A stretch of DNA of 62,409 nt from positions 1 through 62,409 of the forward strand of contig JAUSBW010000216.1 in NCBI GenBank assembly GCA_030651815.1. Direction: 5' to 3'. The notes under the pieces were generated by a model. The model was not told the DNA's origin and searched no databases. It saw nothing but the letters and a program-made list of their open reading frames with translations. Positions 34,611 to 43,456 of the stretch are shown here, in pieces (position 1 is the stretch's first letter; every line of letters starts with the position of its first letter). The DNA is from Methanoregula sp. (lineage in GTDB: Archaea; Halobacteriota; Methanomicrobia; Methanomicrobiales; Methanospirillaceae). The position numbers and the translations under genes are program-made.

Positions 34611-36002
34611 TCAGGCTGAACGCCACATACCTTCCGGCACCGTGATCTCGAACCGGGCTCCTTTCCCATGTTCACCGTTCTCTATGATAGAAAGACCGGT
34701 GATCGCTAAGATCTCGCGGGACAGGTTGAGCCCAAACCCGGTATTCTTAAAATATTCACGGGTGAAGATTCCTTTTTTTAGTCTCTCCGGGACACCCACT
34801 CCGTCATCCTCACAGATGATCCTCATATCCCCGTTATACCGTTCGCACCTGAACGTAATCTGAGTGATTGTCTCACCGTGACGCATGGCGTTGTCGGCAA
34901 GATTGTAAAATACCTTGGGAAGAAGGGGGTCTGCAAAGATCTCTACGGATGCAATATCAACAGTGACAGCAACATACCCGGTATTAATGTCTTTTATTGC
35001 TTCACGCACCGACAGACCCACATCCTGCCAGACCGGGGTTTTGACACCAACATCCTGGTAATCACGGGTAAACATAATCTGCCGCTGGATGTTTTCACCA
35101 ATATGTTGGATCTGCTGGATGAACCGGGCCATTTCGGGCTCATGGATTTTATCCGTTGTCATCCCTATTTTGAGGAACAGGACCGTGAGCTGGTTGAGAA
35201 TATCATGCCTTGTGATGCTGTTGAGCAGGTTGAGTTTCTTGTTGGCGCATTTGAGCGTTTTTTCTGTGAGTTTGAGAGGGGTGATATCAATAAAGGATTC
35301 TATCAAAACCTGATTTCCACTCAGGGTTGCAGGTATAACACTTTTCTGGATCTGGAGTTTTTTTCCATCGGCGGTTATAAGGAAGCATTCAGAGTCATCG
35401 TTCGTCTGACCGAGATCGGTAATCGGACATCTGCCCGGTTCAGCAGGACACATAAAACGGTGGCAGAGTGATCCTAAAATCACATCTTTGGTCCCCCCGA
35501 TCATTTCAAGTCCCTTCTGGTTGACATCAAGAATGGTGTGGGTATGCGGATCAATCACCACAATTCCTAATTGCATTGAAGAGAGGAGCGTGCGGAACCT
35601 CTCTTCGCTTTCCTTCAGTTTCCGGTTTATCTCGTGTTTGTAGAGTGCAATCTCAATAGCGGACTGGATCTCCCGTTCCTGATAAGGCTTGAGAATGTAG
35701 CCATAGGGTTGGGTTACCTTTACCCTCTGCAACATCTGTGCATCGGCAAATGCTGTAAGGTAAATAATCGGTATATCTGAGAAGAGGTGAATCTGTTCAG
35801 CGGCTTCAATACCGGTCATAGTTCCCGCTAAGTGGATGTCCATTAAGATGAGATCGGGCATGAGCTCTCGTGCCCGTTCCACCGCGTCCTCCCCTCGTTT
35901 CACAATATCGACGACATCAAACCCAGACGTGATAAGTGTCATTTTGAGATCCTCGGCTACGATCCGCTCATCTTCAACGATAAGGATACGGCTGGGGGTC
36001 AT
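34611..36002 (-). CDS. REC-PAS-histidine kinase
   Basis: 463 residues. Receiver domain 1-120 with Asp10-Asp11 region and phosphoacceptor Asp55 (LILMDIHLAG), a PAS domain at ~130-250 (GIVVIDPHTHTILDVNQKGL), a dimerisation helix with the His of SITRHDILNQLTVL, and a HATPase core ending in CEDDGVGVPERLKKGIFTRE and GFGLNLSREI. Receiver-first kinases of this kind are common in methanogens and take phosphate from another kinase. No membrane helix is present. Confidence 0.9.
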   Translation of the reverse strand: MTPSRILIVEDERIVAEDLKMTLITSGFDVVDIVKRGEDAVERARELMPDLILMDIHLAGTMTGIEAAEQIHLFSDIPIIYLTAFADAQMLQRVKVTQPYGYILKPYQEREIQSAIEIALYKHEINRKLKESEERFRTLLSSMQLGIVVIDPHTHTILDVNQKGLEMIGGTKDVILGSLCHRFMCPAEPGRCPITDLGQTNDDSECFLITADGKKLQIQKSVIPATLSGNQVLIESFIDITPLKLTEKTLKCANKKLNLLNSITRHDILNQLTVLFLKIGMTTDKIHEPEMARFIQQIQHIGENIQRQIMFTRDYQDVGVKTPVWQDVGLSVREAIKDINTGYVAVTVDIASVEIFADPLLPKVFYNLADNAMRHGETITQITFRCERYNGDMRIICEDDGVGVPERLKKGIFTREYFKNTGFGLNLSREILAITGLSIIENGEHGKGARFEITVPEGMWRSA

Positions 36003-36036
36003 GCTGTGTTACCTGATACTGGTGTTCCCAAGCACA

Positions 36037-36372
36037 TCAAACTGATGTGTAAAAACCCTGCATTTTTTTAACTAAATAATCTGCCCCAATTTCGCATGCA
36101 TCCATAGCGAAATCTTCCCGTCCCTTCCCGGTGAATAAGATAAACGGGAGGCCGGGGTTTACTGCACGAACCGCCTTGAGCAGTTCGATACCATCCATAC
36201 CGGGCATCTGGTAATCGGCAATAACTGCATCGAACCTGCTTGTTTCCATCGCCCGAAGTGCTTCTGGTGCTGAGAACGCTGTTGTAACCGTCAAAGCACC
36301 GGGCTCTTCAAGGCATCTCTTCTCAAGGGAGAGGTACATCGAATCATCATCAACACAGAGAACAGAGATCAT
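36037..36372 (-). CDS. Short orphan receiver-domain protein
   Basis: 111 residues from the ATG at 36372; the frame continues upstream without receiver sequence. VLCVDDDSMYL, phosphoacceptor Asp53 (VIADYQMPGMDG), FILFTGKGRED and DYLVKK place it in the methanogen receiver group that is normally followed by PAS and kinase domains. Here the protein stops about eight residues after the conserved Lys, so the last helix is short. It may be a natural stand-alone receiver or a truncation. Confidence 0.75.
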   Translation of the reverse strand: MISVLCVDDDSMYLSLEKRCLEEPGALTVTTAFSAPEALRAMETSRFDAVIADYQMPGMDGIELLKAVRAVNPGLPFILFTGKGREDFAMDACEIGADYLVKKMQGFYTSV

Positions 36373-36571
36373 AACAAACCGGCATAAGAAAGATTGGATC
36401 CTCTTTTGTTTTACATGATATTTTGTTTCAATAAAGGATTGTGTCCCTTCCGATTTTTGTCTCAAAATTTGGAAATAAACGATCACGAAAAAGATCTTTG
36501 TATGCTGCACACTGCCACATTATTTTGTTACAGGTACAGGATACGCAGCCCGGATGGGCATCGTACCCTGC

Positions 36572-37960
36572 TCATTCCAGCCCGGACACCGAATGGATGG
36601 TAACGGCAGGCCGCTCCTCAAGAATAATTTTAAAAACCGTACCGCCGCCATCAGGCTTGTCAATTGTGCCATGCATCTGCTGGACAAGCATGGTCACGAT
36701 CATCAGACCGAGAGTTGTCGGTTGTTTCCAGTCAGGTACCGGGGGCATCCCAACCCCGTTATCCCCAATTATCAGGATAATTTTTCCGTTTTCCCGGCTC
36801 ACGAGGATTTCGATTTTTCCATCCTGGTTTGCCGGAAATGCATATTTAAGAGAATTCGTTACCAGTTCATTTATTATCAGATTGATAGTGATTGCAGTAT
36901 CAATCTCAATCATCACATCCTTTGCATCGATCGTGAGGCGGATTTTTCGTGTATCGGTGTTAAAAGTTTGATAGATCCGTAGAACCATAAACCTGATACA
37001 CTCCGGAAGGTCGACTTGTGTGAAACTTTCAGACTCATTGAGTTTCTGGTGGACTATTGCCATAGCCCGCAGACGGTTCTGGCTTTCCTTGAGCGCTATA
37101 CGGATTTTCTCATCCTCAGTGCGACGCACCTGAAGATTTAACAGGCTTGCAATCAGCTGGAGATTATTTTTTACCCGGTGATGAATCTCTCTTAGTAATG
37201 TTACTTCCTTGTCCAGCGCAGCATTGAGCTCTGAGGTGCGTTTCTTAATGCCTTCTTCAAGGGTTTCATTAAAGGTAAGAAGAGTTTCTTCAGTTTTTTT
37301 ACGGTCTGACAGATCGATTACCGAGCAGATTACTGTTGTTTCGTCAACTAAGGCTGCGGAAAGAAGAACCCAAAGGAGACCCTTCCTTCGGGTCAGAAAT
37401 TGCACTTCCCGATTCCTTACATGACCGGAATCCTTAAGCGCAGAAAAAAACGATTCGCGAGAGGGGGCATCTGGCAGGATTAACTGAAAATCATTCCCGG
37501 TCAGGTCTGTTGTATCATACCCAAGGAGAATACCTAACTGCGGGTTGGACCCGGTAATCAGCATTAAGTCAGGAGTACAGGTAAACAGTCCCGCCTGAGA
37601 ATTTTCGTAAATTGCCTTGTATTTCCGCTCTTCTCTTTTTTGACCGTATGCATAGGACGACAAAACAATTCCGATGGAGATGAGGATAAAAAACCATGCC
37701 GTGCTGCCGGCAAGATCACCGAGGTCGCCGGAAAAAAAGAAGTACACAATTGTGATGTATAGCCAGCCGAGAAGAACGGAATAGATGACCCCGTATTTTG
37801 GCCAGAACCAGACAACAAAGAGGATAGGAATGAGGAGAAAGTAAGGAAAGATGGCATGCTGCCCGTGCAGCATGCTGATGACGGACAGAATCATAACCGC
37901 TGCGGTAGCACCGGCGACTGCTGTCGCCTGCAACAGGTGTGTCTTTATTGTGGATTCCAT
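36572..37960 (-). CDS. Membrane histidine kinase with PAS and HisKA_2 domains
   Basis: 462 residues. The first ~105 residues contain about four membrane helices (FPYFLLIPILFVVWFW, VLLGWLYITIVYFF), followed by a PAS domain (~115-235). A coiled segment leads to the HisKA_2 phosphorylation site EIHHRVKNNLQLIASLLNLQ near residue 265, then a HATPase with NELVTNSLKYAF and GDNGVGMP. This is the HWE/HisKA_2 type that usually works with separate receivers. Confidence 0.9.
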   Translation of the reverse strand: MESTIKTHLLQATAVAGATAAVMILSVISMLHGQHAIFPYFLLIPILFVVWFWPKYGVIYSVLLGWLYITIVYFFFSGDLGDLAGSTAWFFILISIGIVLSSYAYGQKREERKYKAIYENSQAGLFTCTPDLMLITGSNPQLGILLGYDTTDLTGNDFQLILPDAPSRESFFSALKDSGHVRNREVQFLTRRKGLLWVLLSAALVDETTVICSVIDLSDRKKTEETLLTFNETLEEGIKKRTSELNAALDKEVTLLREIHHRVKNNLQLIASLLNLQVRRTEDEKIRIALKESQNRLRAMAIVHQKLNESESFTQVDLPECIRFMVLRIYQTFNTDTRKIRLTIDAKDVMIEIDTAITINLIINELVTNSLKYAFPANQDGKIEILVSRENGKIILIIGDNGVGMPPVPDWKQPTTLGLMIVTMLVQQMHGTIDKPDGGGTVFKIILEERPAVTIHSVSGLE

Positions 37961-38049
37961 GGTATTACCTCAACCCCGTATTCCCGGTGCCGGGGATCCA
38001 GCGGGAAAAATCAGACGATTAAAAAACCTCCCGGTGTTTCCTTACGGAG

Positions 38050-39924
38050 CTAAACGGAAGGCTTTTCAGAAGCGATCTCCCTGATAGTCGCATCAAGATC
38101 GGAAAGACGGTACGGTTTGGGCAGGATCCCGGAGAAACCGTAACGCCGGGGGTTGGCCATGACAGGATCATCAGAGTAGCCGCTTGAGACAATGGCCCGG
38201 ACGCCGGAGTCCACTCTCTTTAAGGCATCCATTGTCTCCACTCCTCCAAGCCCGGCAGGAATGATGAGGTCAAGGATGACTACATCAACCGGCAGGGGGC
38301 TTTTCATCGCGGACAGGTACATGTCAATCGCTTCTTCACCCCTGGATGCCGTAGTTACCAGATAACCTTTCTGGGTTAAGAATGTAGAGGCGATGTCACA
38401 TATTGCAAATTCATCGTCCATGATAAGCACATGAATTACGGATTTTTTCATACTCTCCCGCGGCAGCTCTGGTTCTGCAACCGGGATATAGATCTTCACT
38501 TTAGTACCTTTACCGGGTTCCGAAGTGAACATGATGTCCCCCCCATGCCTGCGGATGATGGAGAGTGTAATCGGCAGACCGAGTCCATGTCTTCCCGTTT
38601 GGGTAGTGAAATAAATATCAAATACCTTGCTCAGATTTTCCGCAGGGATACCTGTTCCCTCATCTTTAACAGTGATGACAAGATATTCCCCGCTCTTGAG
38701 CAACGGTGTTGTGACCGGAACAAGCTCTTTTTGCATGCCAATCTGTATTGTCCCGCCTTTTTCCATGGAATGAACCGCATTTTCAAGGATCTGGAATAAT
38801 GCTTCGGTGATCTGGGTATTGTCAATAAACGCCTTTGGAAGAGGTTTCTCAATGGAATAGGTAACTGTGAATGCTGCACCAGAAACTGTGTGCTGTACAG
38901 CACCTTCAATAAGAGGAACGATATCGGTAATCTTCCGGACCGGTTCGCCCCCACGGGAGAATGTAAGGAGCCTGCCGGTCAGCTGGCGGGCCTGGTATAC
39001 TTCTTCAGCTGCGGCTGACAGACGTAAAGACGCTTCCTCATAGTCATTGATCAGGGATTGTACAAGAGAGATATTCCCAAGTACCTTGGTTAGAATATTG
39101 TTGAACTGGTGCGCTATTCCTCCGGCGAGAAGGCCGAGGGATTCGAGTTTTGCTATCCTGAGCTGGTTTTCAATCGCTTCCTTATGGGGCGTGATATCGT
39201 GACAATAAATGGCGAGATCAGAAATTCTCCCCGGTTGTTCATGAACCGGGTATATGCTGATATCAAACCACCTGCCGTTGTACTCCTTCTCCTTGTGGAA
39301 TGGTGTTTTTAACAGGATCGTAGCATCGATATCCTCTTTTTTGACCTGGGTCACGGTAGATATCAGCGGGTCAAGGTAGTGCAACCCAAGGATCTCTCCG
39401 ACCGGCTTTCCAATCCGTTTCGCCATTGCCTCATTGAGTGCAATGATTACCCCGTTTCCATTAATTAAGAAGAGCGAATCGGGCGTTGCATTCAGAAGTA
39501 CTTTTTTTGTCCGTTCGCTGTACTTCAGATTTTCCTCAACTGCATGCTTACCGAGTGCCATCTCAATGCTGGCCCGGGCCTGCTGGCAATCAAAGGGTTT
39601 AAGCATGTACCCGTAAGGGGTGGTCTCCCGGGCCTTTTTCAGAAGATCATGATCGGAATAGGCTGTGAGGTAGATGACAGGGATATTATCGCGATCCCGG
39701 ATAATCTTTGCTGCCTGAATTCCATCGAGGTTTCCCTGAAGATAGATGTCCATGAGGACAATGTCAGGTTTCTCCTTCTCCACTGCGTCAAGAGCACCCT
39801 CTCCACTGATGGCGATATCAGGAACTTCATAACCGAGTTTCATGAGGCTTTCCTGGATATCAAGGCCTATGAGCAACTCATCCTCAACAACAAGAATTTT
39901 TATTTTTTTTTCTTCATCATTCAT
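38050..39924 (-). CDS. Hybrid histidine kinase, REC-PAS-HK-REC
   Basis: 624 residues. Receiver 1-125 (Asp59 in IVLMDIYLQG), PAS ~140-255, dimerisation helix with GGIAHQFNNILTKVLGNISL, HATPase with ILENAVHSM, DEGTGIPAENLSKVFDIYFTT and HGLGLPI, and a C-terminal receiver from ~500 (VVILDLIIPAGLGG). The HxFNN kinase type resembles bacterial hybrid kinases, which suggests an origin by transfer. The C-terminal receiver is closely similar to the free receiver at 32896-33282. Confidence 0.91.
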   Translation of the reverse strand: MNDEEKKIKILVVEDELLIGLDIQESLMKLGYEVPDIAISGEGALDAVEKEKPDIVLMDIYLQGNLDGIQAAKIIRDRDNIPVIYLTAYSDHDLLKKARETTPYGYMLKPFDCQQARASIEMALGKHAVEENLKYSERTKKVLLNATPDSLFLINGNGVIIALNEAMAKRIGKPVGEILGLHYLDPLISTVTQVKKEDIDATILLKTPFHKEKEYNGRWFDISIYPVHEQPGRISDLAIYCHDITPHKEAIENQLRIAKLESLGLLAGGIAHQFNNILTKVLGNISLVQSLINDYEEASLRLSAAAEEVYQARQLTGRLLTFSRGGEPVRKITDIVPLIEGAVQHTVSGAAFTVTYSIEKPLPKAFIDNTQITEALFQILENAVHSMEKGGTIQIGMQKELVPVTTPLLKSGEYLVITVKDEGTGIPAENLSKVFDIYFTTQTGRHGLGLPITLSIIRRHGGDIMFTSEPGKGTKVKIYIPVAEPELPRESMKKSVIHVLIMDDEFAICDIASTFLTQKGYLVTTASRGEEAIDMYLSAMKSPLPVDVVILDLIIPAGLGGVETMDALKRVDSGVRAIVSSGYSDDPVMANPRRYGFSGILPKPYRLSDLDATIREIASEKPSV

Positions 39925-40300
39925 TCCCGAGCTCCTGTAAAATTATGATAAACCTGATCCCTGAGTTCGTATCTTCCGCATTTCATGAGAATTATCAGAG
40001 ATCATACACTTTATCCATGGGTTTTTGGAGATTGTACCGGGCCACTTTGATTAGTTGCACAACCCCCATACCAGACTCATCAGGAGTCATCGAGCTTGAT
40101 ACAACATTTTCTCATCGGATTAACTCAAACTTTATAATTAATATAGCATGAGAGGTTCATCCTGTTAATTAACATTGTGGTGTCCTGATCAATAATCCGG
40201 CAAACACAGAAATCTGCTAATGATGGGAATTAAAAAAACGTGTGGTATGATTCCCATGTGTGACAGGACCGGCAGAATACAAATCCACTCACAGGATACC

Positions 40301-40318
40301 TGAACCCGGATGGGTTCA
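40301..40318. repeat. Hairpin repeat, copy 1
   Basis: TGAACCC and GGGTTCA form a perfect 7-bp stem around a GGAT loop. An almost identical unit occurs at 40554-40571, 253 bases away. Confidence 0.55.
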
Positions 40319-40409
40319 TATCTATGAAGATGATATAAGGGTCGTTTCATTCATTTTTTCTACCACTGCGAGTTACAGCTCATCCGGATAAACGGATTCA
40401 ATTCAATAG

Positions 40410-40431
40410 GGCCTGTTAAGGCCGGTTTTTT
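40410..40431 (+). terminator. Terminator-like hairpin in the decayed region
   Basis: GGCCT and AGGCC pair across a GTTA loop and are followed by GG and six T. It has the form of an intrinsic terminator on the plus strand, but no gene ends just before it, so it may be left over from a lost gene. Confidence 0.4.
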
Positions 40432-40553
40432 CCTCACCAAAACCTTCCATATCACGATTTGCCCGATATTTTGAGGTATTCCTAAAATCATCCCGGAAAA
40501 ACCCCCAATACGGCCGGTCAAAAAGGATGAAAATGGTTAATCCAAGCCCGTAT

Positions 40554-40571
40554 TGAACCCGGATGGGTACA
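40554..40571. repeat. Hairpin repeat, copy 2
   Basis: TGAACCC-GGAT-GGGTACA, the same unit as at 40301-40318 with one base changed in the right arm. Confidence 0.5.
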
Positions 40572-40674
40572 TGTTTGTCATGTTCTTCACCTCACGTCCC
40601 ACCTTGTTTGATTTGGGTATTGGGTGGAACTCGTCTTCAGGTGGATCAAAATTGGATTGGTGTTTTCCCGTTTA

Positions 40675-40704
40675 GTGGATCAAAAAGGAATTGGCAAAAA
40701 CAGA
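40675..40704 (+). repeat. Dispersed ~28-bp repeat, copy 1
   Basis: The sequence GTGGATCAAAAAGGAATTGG and the bases after it recur with few changes at 58647-58676. Both copies would read as a start codon followed by DQKGIGKN, as if each were the detached first codons of related genes. A partial third copy (GTGGATCAAAATTGGATTGG) lies at 40641-40660. Confidence 0.5.
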
Positions 40705-40722
40705 GGAGGGATGGGGTAAACT

Positions 40723-40893
40723 ATGCAGGGGGGTTTTTATGGGAATTTGAGGGCAGTTCTGGATCCCGGCTTTACCTCTATCCCCAGTGAACCGGAACTT
40801 ATCGAAGAGATTGAACGGGAGAAAGAAATAATGCAAAGACACAAGAAGAACAAGTCCCGGAAATCCGCCCCATCGCTGACAAAACCAAAGTGA
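40723..40893 (+). CDS. Small open frame of 56 codons, doubtful
   Basis: ATG to TGA, preceded at a loose distance by GGAGGG. The product would have a hydrophilic, charged end (EPELIEEIEREKEIMQRHKK and a basic tail), which has real-protein character, but no family is recognised and the surroundings are decayed. It may be the end of a former gene. Confidence 0.28.
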   Translation: MQGGFYGNLRAVLDPGFTSIPSEPELIEEIEREKEIMQRHKKNKSRKSAPSLTKPK

Positions 40894-41074
40894 TGTAGTT
40901 TATTCCATCTCCTTTTCCGACCTTTCTCTCCCATCACGATCCCCGCCAGCACCGCCGCCAACCCCGCCTTCAAACCAGAAAGTTCACATCACTCTGCGGT
41001 CAAGATTAATCTCTGAACAATGAACGAAATAACAAAAAAACTCTTCATATCATCGCATCCCATCCTGAAGGAAT

Positions 41075-41317
41075 CCACCCATCCGTCATTATCTGGAACA
41101 GCGTGTTCGAGCGTATTTCTTCGTATGCGATCTGGCATATCGTCTACTCACTGCGCTTAACTGGTTCATCCGGACTTTGAAAGTTGACAATCAACACGAA
41201 ATTATGCAATCTACCGAACTGCTCCGGTTATTAAGTCGTGTTGAATGATGTGATTTGGGACTGCCGACCTCAAATGAAGTTGGATATCTTAATCTCTTGA
41301 AAAAGACCTCCGAGTAA
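41075..41317 (+). pseudogene. C-terminal fossil of an IS1634-type (IS4 superfamily) transposase
   Basis: A plus-strand frame reads PPIRHYLEQRVRAYFFVCDL then AYRLLTALNWFIRTL, as in the conserved C-terminal helix of IS1634-type transposases (P-I-x-H-x-LE-x-RV-R-A-H-x-x-x-C-x-LA). It continues through LLRLLSRVE, is broken by TGA at 41246-41248, and resumes with LGLPTSNEVGYLNLLKKTSE before a TAA. The catalytic DDE part is missing. No start codon or inverted repeats were found, so this is a dead remnant. Confidence 0.6.
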
Positions 41318-41459
41318 ATTGAGAGGATGGGGTTTAACATTTTCGACGATATGACATTATGTAGTACGTAGAGTCTCGTTAGTCAGGTCATTGAGTGAGG
41401 GATCGAGGTGAAGGCAACACTCATACCATGGAAATACCCAATGCCTATTGAGTGATACT

Positions 41460-42149
41460 ATGGAGATTGTAACGGGCATCCACCAGGTGGATGGGGTCAA
41501 TGGCAATTGTTACATCCTCGTCCGTGATGGCCTCACGGTGATAGATACCGGCCTGCCGGCCGGCAGTGGGAAGAAGATCCTCACCTATATCCGGAATACG
41601 CTGTACCGGGAACCTGCGGAGATCAAAACCATCGTCATCACCCATTTTCACCTGGACCATATCGGGGGCGTTGCCACCCTTAAAAAAGCTGCTCCCGGTG
41701 CAAAAGTTGCGATCGGGAAAGCAGATGCAGGGTATGTGTCCGGACAGATCGCGCTGCCGGTGTATCCGGGCATCCGGGGCTTCCTGCTGCGGATCGCCGG
41801 TGCGATCATGAATCCCGGCGTCTTCCCGGTGGATATCCTGTTAAACAACGGGGACCAGATTGACGGGCTTCTGTGCATCTATATTCCCGGACATACTCCT
41901 GGGAGCGTGGGGCTTTTTGATGAACGTACAAAGACACTTTTTGCTGGGGATATCCTCCGGTATGACGGGACATCTATCACCGAAGGCCCAGCTCTTTTTA
42001 CCATGGACCTCAAAGGTTCGCACCAGTCGATCCGGAAAATTGCCTCTCTCGATTTTGATCTCCTGCTCCCCGGTCACGGGGTACCGCTCAGGGACGGGGC
42101 ATCAGAAAAAGTTCGGGAGTTCGCTGCGGCACTTCCCGCTGACGGGTGA
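41460..42149 (+). CDS. MBL-fold metal-dependent hydrolase
   Basis: 229 residues from the ATG at 41460 (an in-frame TTG lies four codons upstream). Metal ligands: THFHLDHIGG (HxHxDH), His of YIPGHTPGSVGL, Asp of FAGDILRYDG and His of LLPGHGVPL. All residues for a dinuclear zinc site are present. The substrate is unknown; the compact single domain resembles glyoxalase II-like or general MBL hydrolases. It precedes ycaO in the same direction, with 95 bases between. Confidence 0.87.
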   Translation: MEIVTGIHQVDGVNGNCYILVRDGLTVIDTGLPAGSGKKILTYIRNTLYREPAEIKTIVITHFHLDHIGGVATLKKAAPGAKVAIGKADAGYVSGQIALPVYPGIRGFLLRIAGAIMNPGVFPVDILLNNGDQIDGLLCIYIPGHTPGSVGLFDERTKTLFAGDILRYDGTSITEGPALFTMDLKGSHQSIRKIASLDFDLLLPGHGVPLRDGASEKVREFAAALPADG

Positions 42150-42244
42150 GGTCGCACTCGTCCCCCCGTTCAGTGTTCCGGATCATCTCATATGGGCATG
42201 TATAAACCCGAAAAGTACCCACCTACTACCTAAGAGATCCATCC

Positions 42245-43456
42245 ATGCAGCTCAACTCCTGTAAAAAGGCCTACAACAATGAAACGCAGCGTGCTGTCCC
42301 CCTGGAAGAGACGCTTGCCCGCATCGAACCCAAAGTCCCCGCTGCCGGGATCACCCGTGTCGCGGACATCACGAACCTTGACCGGATCGGGATTCCGGTC
42401 TTCTCCTGCATCCGCCCGACTGCAGAAGACGGTGCAATCACCGTGTACAACGGCAAGGGAGCAACCGTTGAGGAGTCGCGAATATCGGCGATAATGGAAG
42501 GAATCGAGCGGTATTCGGCCGAAGTGCACGACCGGGACATAAGGGTCGCGATGTTCCAGGAACTCGAAGGCCGCGAGCCCGTAATCAATCCAGAGGACCT
42601 GATCCTGCCGGAAGGTGCAGTAACGGACCGGTTCATGTCCTGGTGCGAAGGGTATGATATCGTCAATAACCAGACGGTATGGGTCCCGGCCTTTGCCGTA
42701 TTTCACCCGGTCCCCCCCCGGCACCGGGGAGTCTTCCGCACGAATACAAACGGCCTTGCTTCGGGAAACACCATCGAAGAAGCTGTCTTCCACGCCCTCT
42801 CCGAGGTCATTGAGCGGGACGCCTGGTCGCTGGTCGAATCGACACGGGACACCGGTCCTGCGGTTGCGGGCATTGATGATCCGTTGATTAAGGACATGCA
42901 GAAGAAATTTGCCGATGCACAGGTCGAAGTTACGATACGGGACATCACCAGCGACATCGGCATCCCGACGATCGCTGCAGTAGCAGATGACGTACTCTTA
43001 AAAGACCCCAGCCTCCTCACCATTGGCATCGGGACCCATACCAGCGCTCGGATCGCCGTTATGCGGGCACTCACCGAAGTAGCCCAGAGCCGGCTCACCC
43101 AGATCCACGGGGCACGGGAAGACACCACCCTTGCCGAGCTTCGCAAAAAGATGGGCTACGAGCGGGCAAAGCGGATCAACGGGTACTGGTACCGGGACAA
43201 CGGGACGGTGGATTACGCAACGATCCCCTCAACAGACACCGACGACTTCTTAAAAGATATACAGAATATCATCACTGCACTGGAGAAGAAGGGGCTGGAC
43301 CGGGTCATTGTCGTTGACCTGACGAGAGAAGAGATCGGAATCCCGGTAGTCAGGGTAATTGTACCGGGCCTCGAAGTCTTTGCAATGGACCCGGAACGCC
43401 GGGGCGAACGGGTGAAGCATGCCAGAAATCATCGTCTTTCTCGGGCCAAGTCTTGA
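42245..43456 (+). CDS. ycaO: YcaO-domain protein for McrA thioamidation
   Basis: 403 residues. The ATP/Mg-binding parts of the YcaO fold are visible: EESRISAIMEGIERYSAE (Glu85, Glu88), FRTNTNGLASGNTIEEAV, then ALSEVIERDAWSL and GIGTHTSARIAVMRALTEVAQSR. Archaeal YcaO proteins paired with TfuA put the thioglycine into methyl-coenzyme M reductase by ATP-dependent activation of the peptide bond. The tfuA gene overlaps its 3' end by 38 bases. Confidence 0.92.
   Translation: MQLNSCKKAYNNETQRAVPLEETLARIEPKVPAAGITRVADITNLDRIGIPVFSCIRPTAEDGAITVYNGKGATVEESRISAIMEGIERYSAEVHDRDIRVAMFQELEGREPVINPEDLILPEGAVTDRFMSWCEGYDIVNNQTVWVPAFAVFHPVPPRHRGVFRTNTNGLASGNTIEEAVFHALSEVIERDAWSLVESTRDTGPAVAGIDDPLIKDMQKKFADAQVEVTIRDITSDIGIPTIAAVADDVLLKDPSLLTIGIGTHTSARIAVMRALTEVAQSRLTQIHGAREDTTLAELRKKMGYERAKRINGYWYRDNGTVDYATIPSTDTDDFLKDIQNIITALEKKGLDRVIVVDLTREEIGIPVVRVIVPGLEVFAMDPERRGERVKHARNHRLSRAKS

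Larger units (their letters stand above)
39925..41459. other. Gene-poor, decayed region
   Basis: About 1.5 kb between the hybrid kinase and the MBL gene. It holds repeated hairpins, a terminator-like hairpin, a small open frame and the C-terminal fossil of a transposase (listed separately). AT-rich sequence near 40125-40146 (TATAATTAATATAGC) may include the promoter of the minus-strand hybrid kinase. No full gene or RNA gene was recognised. Confidence 0.6.
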
